Shown piece after piece: positions 60,617 to 64,000 of a stretch of 64,000 bases of DNA. Origin of the DNA: DATAUK01 sp036268295. Lineage in GTDB: Bacteria > Actinomycetota > Actinomycetes > JAFAQI01. Both the position numbers and the translations under genes were made by a program. The notes under the pieces were generated by a model. The model saw only the letters and a program-made list of their open reading frames with translations, did not search any database and was not told the origin of the DNA. The DNA lies in NCBI GenBank assembly GCA_036268295.1, contig DATAUK010000026.1, forward strand, positions 49,843-113,842, given 5' to 3'. How positions within the stretch are numbered: position 1 is the first letter of the stretch; every line of letters begins with the position of its first letter.

Positions 60617-61138
60617 TTAGTAGCCGTATCCGCCGCCGCCGGCGCTGCTGGACGACGCGGCTGGGGCGCTGCTGGCTGGAGTCGTCGGCGCCTTCTTGGC
60701 TGCGGCAACCGGATTGCCCTTGGCGTTCAGCGCGAGCCAGGTGCCCCAGGTGTCCTTGACGCCCTGGCCATGAGTCTGGCCGGCGGCGGTGTCCTGGACG
60801 AAGGTGAAGGCGGGGTGGCCGTTGACGACCATGATCTTGCCGCCTGACTTCACCGGCGGCCAGAACGCCTCGCAGCTCGAGGTGCAGATCTGGTGGCTCG
60901 CCGTGTCGCCGACGAGCTCGTAGACGGTGTGGCCATTGGAGTCAACGAGCACGTCGCCGATCGACGTCGACATTGTGTTCAGCCCGCTGGCTCCGCTGCC
61001 GGCCGCGACCGGCGAACCGGAGCTGCCGACTGTCGCGTTGCCACCACCGCTGCTGCTGCTGCCGCAACCGGCGAGCACGAGTGCGAACGCAGCGACTGCT
61101 GCCGTCGAGCCGATTTTCTTGATTCCGCTGACTGACAT
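60617..61138 (-). CDS. Lipoprotein of the COG4315/Lipoprotein_15 family
   Basis: The 173-residue exported lipoprotein has a signal peptide with lipobox LAGC (ALVLAGCGSSSSGG) and a Ser/Gly linker. The conserved repeat follows: VLVDSNGHTVYELVGDTASHQICTSSCEAFWPPV and HPAFTFVQDTAAGQTHGQGVKDTWGTWLAL. Function of the family is unknown; a redox or stress role is often assumed. ATG 61138 is preferred over 61141 by AAGGGA spacing. The tail is Ala/Ser/Gly-rich. Confidence 0.88.
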   Translation of the reverse strand: MSVSGIKKIGSTAAVAAFALVLAGCGSSSSGGGNATVGSSGSPVAAGSGASGLNTMSTSIGDVLVDSNGHTVYELVGDTASHQICTSSCEAFWPPVKSGGKIMVVNGHPAFTFVQDTAAGQTHGQGVKDTWGTWLALNAKGNPVAAAKKAPTTPASSAPAASSSSAGGGGYGY

Positions 61139-61312
61139 CATCCATCCCTTGCCGTTTCCCCTGGCGACCTGAATCGGGTCCTCAACAGATGGCACGGCTG
61201 CCGGCGACGGTTGGTTCGGTACGCCGTAACGGAATCGAGCGCACGGCGAAAACGTCGCCGTGCTGATCAGTGGTTGATCTGCCAGACCGCGGCCGGCGCG
61301 GCCGTCCGGCCG

Positions 61313-61699
61313 CTACTTGGTGAGGCGCTCAGGGATGACCTCGGGGACCCGGGTCTTGCGGGGCCGGATCGCCTTGTCCAGGAACGACGACAGACCGGCA
61401 TCGTTGACCGAGGACTGCAGCGCGTCGAGCGCCAGCAACCGAGCCGCTTGCTCGTCGCGGCGACCGTTGAGCTGGCCGACCAGGCCATCGATCTGCTCGC
61501 TCAGTTTGCTGACCGCGCGGACCTCGTCCTCGATTTGAACCAGCAGCGCACGCATCCCGCCGGCGAGGTCGGGAACGCCGGACGCGGCAGCCGCCGGCCG
61601 GTTCGCCGCCGTACTGACGGTCGGCACCGTGGTCTTCGCTGCCGGCCTCGCCGTCTTGGCGGCACGACGTGTTGTGGTCTTGGATGCGGTTCGGGCCAT
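61313..61699 (-). CDS. Basic Ala/Lys-rich protein with a C-terminal helical domain
   Basis: The 128-residue protein starts with a Ser/Thr/Arg/Lys/Ala-rich tail (ARTASKTTTRRAAKTARPAAKT, histone-H1-like composition). It then has an amphipathic helical stretch ALLVQIEDEVRAVSKLSEQIDGLVGQLNGRRDEQAARLLALDAL. It could be a nucleoid-associated or DNA-bound protein, but no conserved DNA-binding domain is visible. Codon bias supports a real gene. Confidence 0.7.
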   Translation of the reverse strand: MARTASKTTTRRAAKTARPAAKTTVPTVSTAANRPAAAASGVPDLAGGMRALLVQIEDEVRAVSKLSEQIDGLVGQLNGRRDEQAARLLALDALQSSVNDAGLSSFLDKAIRPRKTRVPEVIPERLTK

Positions 61700-61729
61700 G
61701 ACTTCACCTCTCGTGGTGGTGAGCGAAGT

Positions 61730-62146
61730 TTAGCGGCGCCGGGTCAGCCCGTCCGCCAACAGGCCGAGGCCGATGCCGAGCATCCACACGTCCTTGCTCA
61801 CCGCGGTGCCGGCCGGCGTCGGCCAGATGCTCCCGGGCTTGTGCATCGCAGGAGTCCGCGCATACAGCGTGAGCAGTGACCCGGCGAAGCCGGTCAGTGC
61901 GGTTCCGGCAACCGCGTTCGACGTGACCGGGCTCAGCAGCAGGGCGCCGGTGGCAAGCTCGCCGGCCGCCAGCAGCTTGATAAAGATCGGCGCCGGGATC
62001 GGCCGCAATGCCGGGAAGGCAGCGGCGGCCATGCCGTGGATGCCTTCGGCCCGATCCCGGGGACTGCTCCATTTCTCGATGCCGGCGTGGGCGATGAAGG
62101 CGCCGGTTGCGACGCGCTGCGGAATGCTGCCGATTCGAATCCTCAT
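61730..62146 (-). CDS. DoxX-family membrane protein
   Basis: The 138-residue protein has three to four hydrophobic helices and the DoxX-like layout: FIAHAGIEKWSS, then IFIKLLAAGELATGALLL. Family members are small membrane proteins linked to redox and thiosulfate metabolism or membrane stress. It is followed 21 bp downstream, on the same strand, by nothing conserved. Confidence 0.8.
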   Translation of the reverse strand: MRIRIGSIPQRVATGAFIAHAGIEKWSSPRDRAEGIHGMAAAAFPALRPIPAPIFIKLLAAGELATGALLLSPVTSNAVAGTALTGFAGSLLTLYARTPAMHKPGSIWPTPAGTAVSKDVWMLGIGLGLLADGLTRRR

Positions 62147-62167
62147 CTCGCCCTTCTCGGTCGCGGC

Positions 62168-62962
62168 TCAGAATCCCGGGAATGTGGCGCGAAGGCCGTC
62201 GAGGTCGACGCCGTCGGTCGCCAGTGGCGGGGTGTGCAGTGGGTCGAGCCGGCCGTAGACCAGCCGGATGAACGCCTCAGCCGGAAGCCGGAGCGCGGCG
62301 TTGTCGTCGGCAGGGGTCTCGATGCCGTGGACTTCAAGCAGCACCCCGTCGCTGGTGGAGTGCAGCCGGAACACCCGGATCGGCTCCGCCGTCTCCACGT
62401 GGACCCGCAACGGATCCGCCGGCGGCCGGCCGGACCTGGCGACAAGCTGGTCGAGGTTGTCGATCAGCAGCTCGACCGAGGGCTGCGCGATGGTCGCTGC
62501 CGGCTCGCCGGCGACCTCGATATCCCAAGTGTGCACCGCGTGCTCGCCGAGCCGGAACCGGAGCAGGTCGGGCAGTCGTTGGTCACCGCCGAACATCTCC
62601 ATCTGCCAGTTCCTGACCTGGTCGGCGTCGAGACCGTCTAGGCGATCAAGGAAGTCCGCGTCGGCGCGCAGGCCGTCGGCGGCCTGATCCGCGGCTGACT
62701 TGGCGTCCCACGCCGCCCAGATCTGCTGGAACGCCTCGGATTCAGGTGCCGGCCGGTTGGCCAGTCCGGCCTCGAGCATCAGCGAGAAGATCTCCGCGCC
62801 GGACCCGAGGTGCGAGAGCACCTGCGCGATCGACCATTCGGTCGGGTACGACGGCGCCTCGACCTGGGTCGCCGACAGGGGCGTCACCACCTCGGTGAGC
62901 CGGTCGTGCGAAGCGTGCAGCGCGGCGAGCCAGTCGCCGAAGGTTTCGCCGTCATCAGTCAT
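62168..62962 (-). CDS. Maleylpyruvate isomerase-like, mycothiol-dependent DinB-fold protein
   Basis: The 264-residue protein has the TIGR03083/MDMPI pattern: FGDWLAALHASHDRLTEVVTPLSATQVEAPSYPTEWSIAQVLSHLGSGAE, EHAVHTWDIEV. His residues in the N-terminal four-helix bundle form the metal site (LSHLG and HTWD). A C-terminal beta domain follows. Actinobacterial members use mycothiol as a cofactor in isomerase or transferase reactions. Its start is 105 bp from the divergent desaturase-like gene. Confidence 0.88.
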   Translation of the reverse strand: MTDDGETFGDWLAALHASHDRLTEVVTPLSATQVEAPSYPTEWSIAQVLSHLGSGAEIFSLMLEAGLANRPAPESEAFQQIWAAWDAKSAADQAADGLRADADFLDRLDGLDADQVRNWQMEMFGGDQRLPDLLRFRLGEHAVHTWDIEVAGEPAATIAQPSVELLIDNLDQLVARSGRPPADPLRVHVETAEPIRVFRLHSTSDGVLLEVHGIETPADDNAALRLPAEAFIRLVYGRLDPLHTPPLATDGVDLDGLRATFPGF

Positions 62963-63067
62963 GTCTCCAACGTTACTTGCGCCCTCAAGGGATCGTGTCG
63001 GCGGCCGGATGCGAGCGAGCCGTCGACTCGCTACCGTCGGAGCCGACGGAGTGAAAGGAGCACAACG

Positions 63068-64000
63068 GTGTCGACCTTGACTGCGCCGCTGGCCCCTGCC
63101 GCCACGATGACCGAGCGAGCCAGAGCCTGGTGTCGGCGGCGCTACCTACCGTCCTTCGTGGTCGCCGCACTCACCGGCCTGGTCGTGTGGGCAGCCGTGG
63201 TGGACCTCGACCGTCACAGCGATGTCGGCGCCGTACTCGCCGGTGGCCGGGCCGAACTGGCGGCGCCAGGACTGATCGCTGTGATCATCCTCGCCGTGAT
63301 CTGCGAGCGGCTCTGGCCGGCCGAGCGCCGGCCTGCCCTGGCCCGCGGTCACCTCCAGGACGCCGGGTTTCTGGTGCTCTACGCGACGACGGTCGTCCCG
63401 CTGATGACCCTGCTCGGAGTCGGGTTCGCGGCGCTGCTCGCCGACCATGCCCGCTGGCTCGAGACCGGTTGGACGGCGCGCTGGCCCGACTGGCTGGCGG
63501 TGAGCGTGACGTTGGTTGCGATGGACGGCGCCAACTGGCTCGCCCATTACGCCGACCACCGAATCGCTCCACTGTGGCGGCTGCATGCCGTGCATCACAG
63601 CCAGGAGGAGCTCAGCGTGCTGACCTCGTTCCGGGCCCACCCGCTGGTCCACACCACCGGGTTCCTGCTCGCGACCGTCCCGGTCGTCGTCCTGCTCGGC
63701 GACCGGTCGATCGCCCCGGTTCTGATCACCGGCTATGTCTGCCTCGGCACATTGACCCACACCAACGTGGCGTGGGCGTTCGGCCCGTTCGGCAGGGTCG
63801 TCGTGAGCCCGGCGTATCACCGGCTGCACCACTCGCTCGACGGCTCCCAGGGTCGCAACCTAGGGATCGTCCTGACGATCTGGGATGTCATGAGTGGCCG
63901 CGCCCGGTTCCCGGTCGCCGGCGAGCCGGCCTGCCGTACCGGCCTGGACGGCCGTCCACTCGCCGTTGAGCAGAGCGGGACGAAACAGTTGCCGCTGTTC
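63068..64000 (+). CDS. Sterol desaturase/fatty-acid hydroxylase family membrane protein, partial
   Basis: GTG at 63068 follows AAAGGAG; the frame is open to the window end (311 codons, no stop). Several hydrophobic segments and three His clusters of the FA_hydroxylase family are visible: HYADHR, HAVHHSQEE and HRLHHSLDG, which bind the di-iron centre. The family comprises membrane-bound hydroxylases and desaturases acting on sterols, fatty acids or carotenoids. C-terminal portion lies beyond the window. Confidence 0.85.
   Translation, partial: MSTLTAPLAPAATMTERARAWCRRRYLPSFVVAALTGLVVWAAVVDLDRHSDVGAVLAGGRAELAAPGLIAVIILAVICERLWPAERRPALARGHLQDAGFLVLYATTVVPLMTLLGVGFAALLADHARWLETGWTARWPDWLAVSVTLVAMDGANWLAHYADHRIAPLWRLHAVHHSQEELSVLTSFRAHPLVHTTGFLLATVPVVVLLGDRSIAPVLITGYVCLGTLTHTNVAWAFGPFGRVVVSPAYHRLHHSLDGSQGRNLGIVLTIWDVMSGRARFPVAGEPACRTGLDGRPLAVEQSGTKQLPLF

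Overview
The window is about 64 kb of high-GC chromosomal DNA from an actinobacterium. Supporting signs are strong G/C preference at third codon positions, frequent GTG/TTG starts and short ATGA/GTGA/TGATG gene overlaps. Gene content agrees: a mycothiol-type DinB/maleylpyruvate-isomerase-like protein, DesA-like desaturase, FprA-like ferredoxin reductase, ECF41 and ECF42 sigma factors, and a class Ia ribonucleotide reductase behind a B12 riboswitch. I cannot name the genus. I found no rRNA, tRNA, CRISPR array, prophage or intact IS transposase, but several small repeats and hairpin elements are present.

Layout. 1-12.2 kb (minus strand): a partial CocE-type secreted hydrolase, an MpaB/DUF2236 protein, the complete kdp potassium operon (a 27-aa membrane peptide, then kdpF-A-B-C-D-E), a hypothetical gene and a chemoreceptor. 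12.3-22.6 kb: mixed metabolism (VOC protein, a frameshifted secreted protein, SDR, MFS, two FAD enzymes), an ECF41 sigma factor with its carboxymuconolactone-decarboxylase partner and a matching promoter, and a stearoyl-ACP-type desaturase. 22.6-40.3 kb: a catabolic cluster. It has a Rieske oxygenase, a GSA-like class III aminotransferase, a polyamine-type ABC importer, a TetR regulator, a PYROXD2-like FAD enzyme, an ADP-forming acyl-CoA synthetase, a cupin, a DAO-family oxidase and an acyl-CoA dehydrogenase. A large secreted phosphoesterase sits inside it. 40.3-45 kb: SpoU methyltransferase, PPOX, aldo/keto reductase, a secreted protein and an ECF42 sigma factor with its DGPF partner. 45-50.4 kb: a run of DnaA-box-like 9-mers, a nickel/cobalt permease, and nrdB/nrdA under a cobalamin riboswitch. 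50.5-64 kb: glutamate decarboxylase, nitronate monooxygenase, MmcQ, S4 protein, a broken sigma-factor gene with repeats, MFS, 2OG-Fe oxygenase, a neocarzinostatin-like secreted protein, a class III aminotransferase, SDR, FrnE/DsbA, a lipoprotein, DoxX, DinB and a partial sterol-desaturase-like gene.

How the genes work together. The strongest candidate for an undescribed system is the 22.6-40.3 kb cluster. Five copies of one palindrome, GACTG-N6-CAGTC (three exact, two with one degenerate half), sit at 23800, 23907, 25433, 33359 and 39047. Each lies at or near the promoter of a cluster transcription unit. The TetR gene at 32509-33252 is the obvious candidate reader. The gene content suggests import and stepwise oxidation of an amine or quaternary-ammonium compound to a CoA thioester, but the substrate cannot be read from sequence. 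A second theme is cobalt/B12: a NicO-family permease lies next to a class Ia RNR operon whose leader carries a B12 aptamer. A third is the co-occurrence of ECF41 and ECF42, the two ECF groups known for regulatory C-terminal extensions, each beside its usual partner. In-frame tandem repeats (15 bp in two genes of the amine cluster, 12 bp in the broken sigma gene) and two TA-flanked hairpin elements show ongoing local repeat activity.
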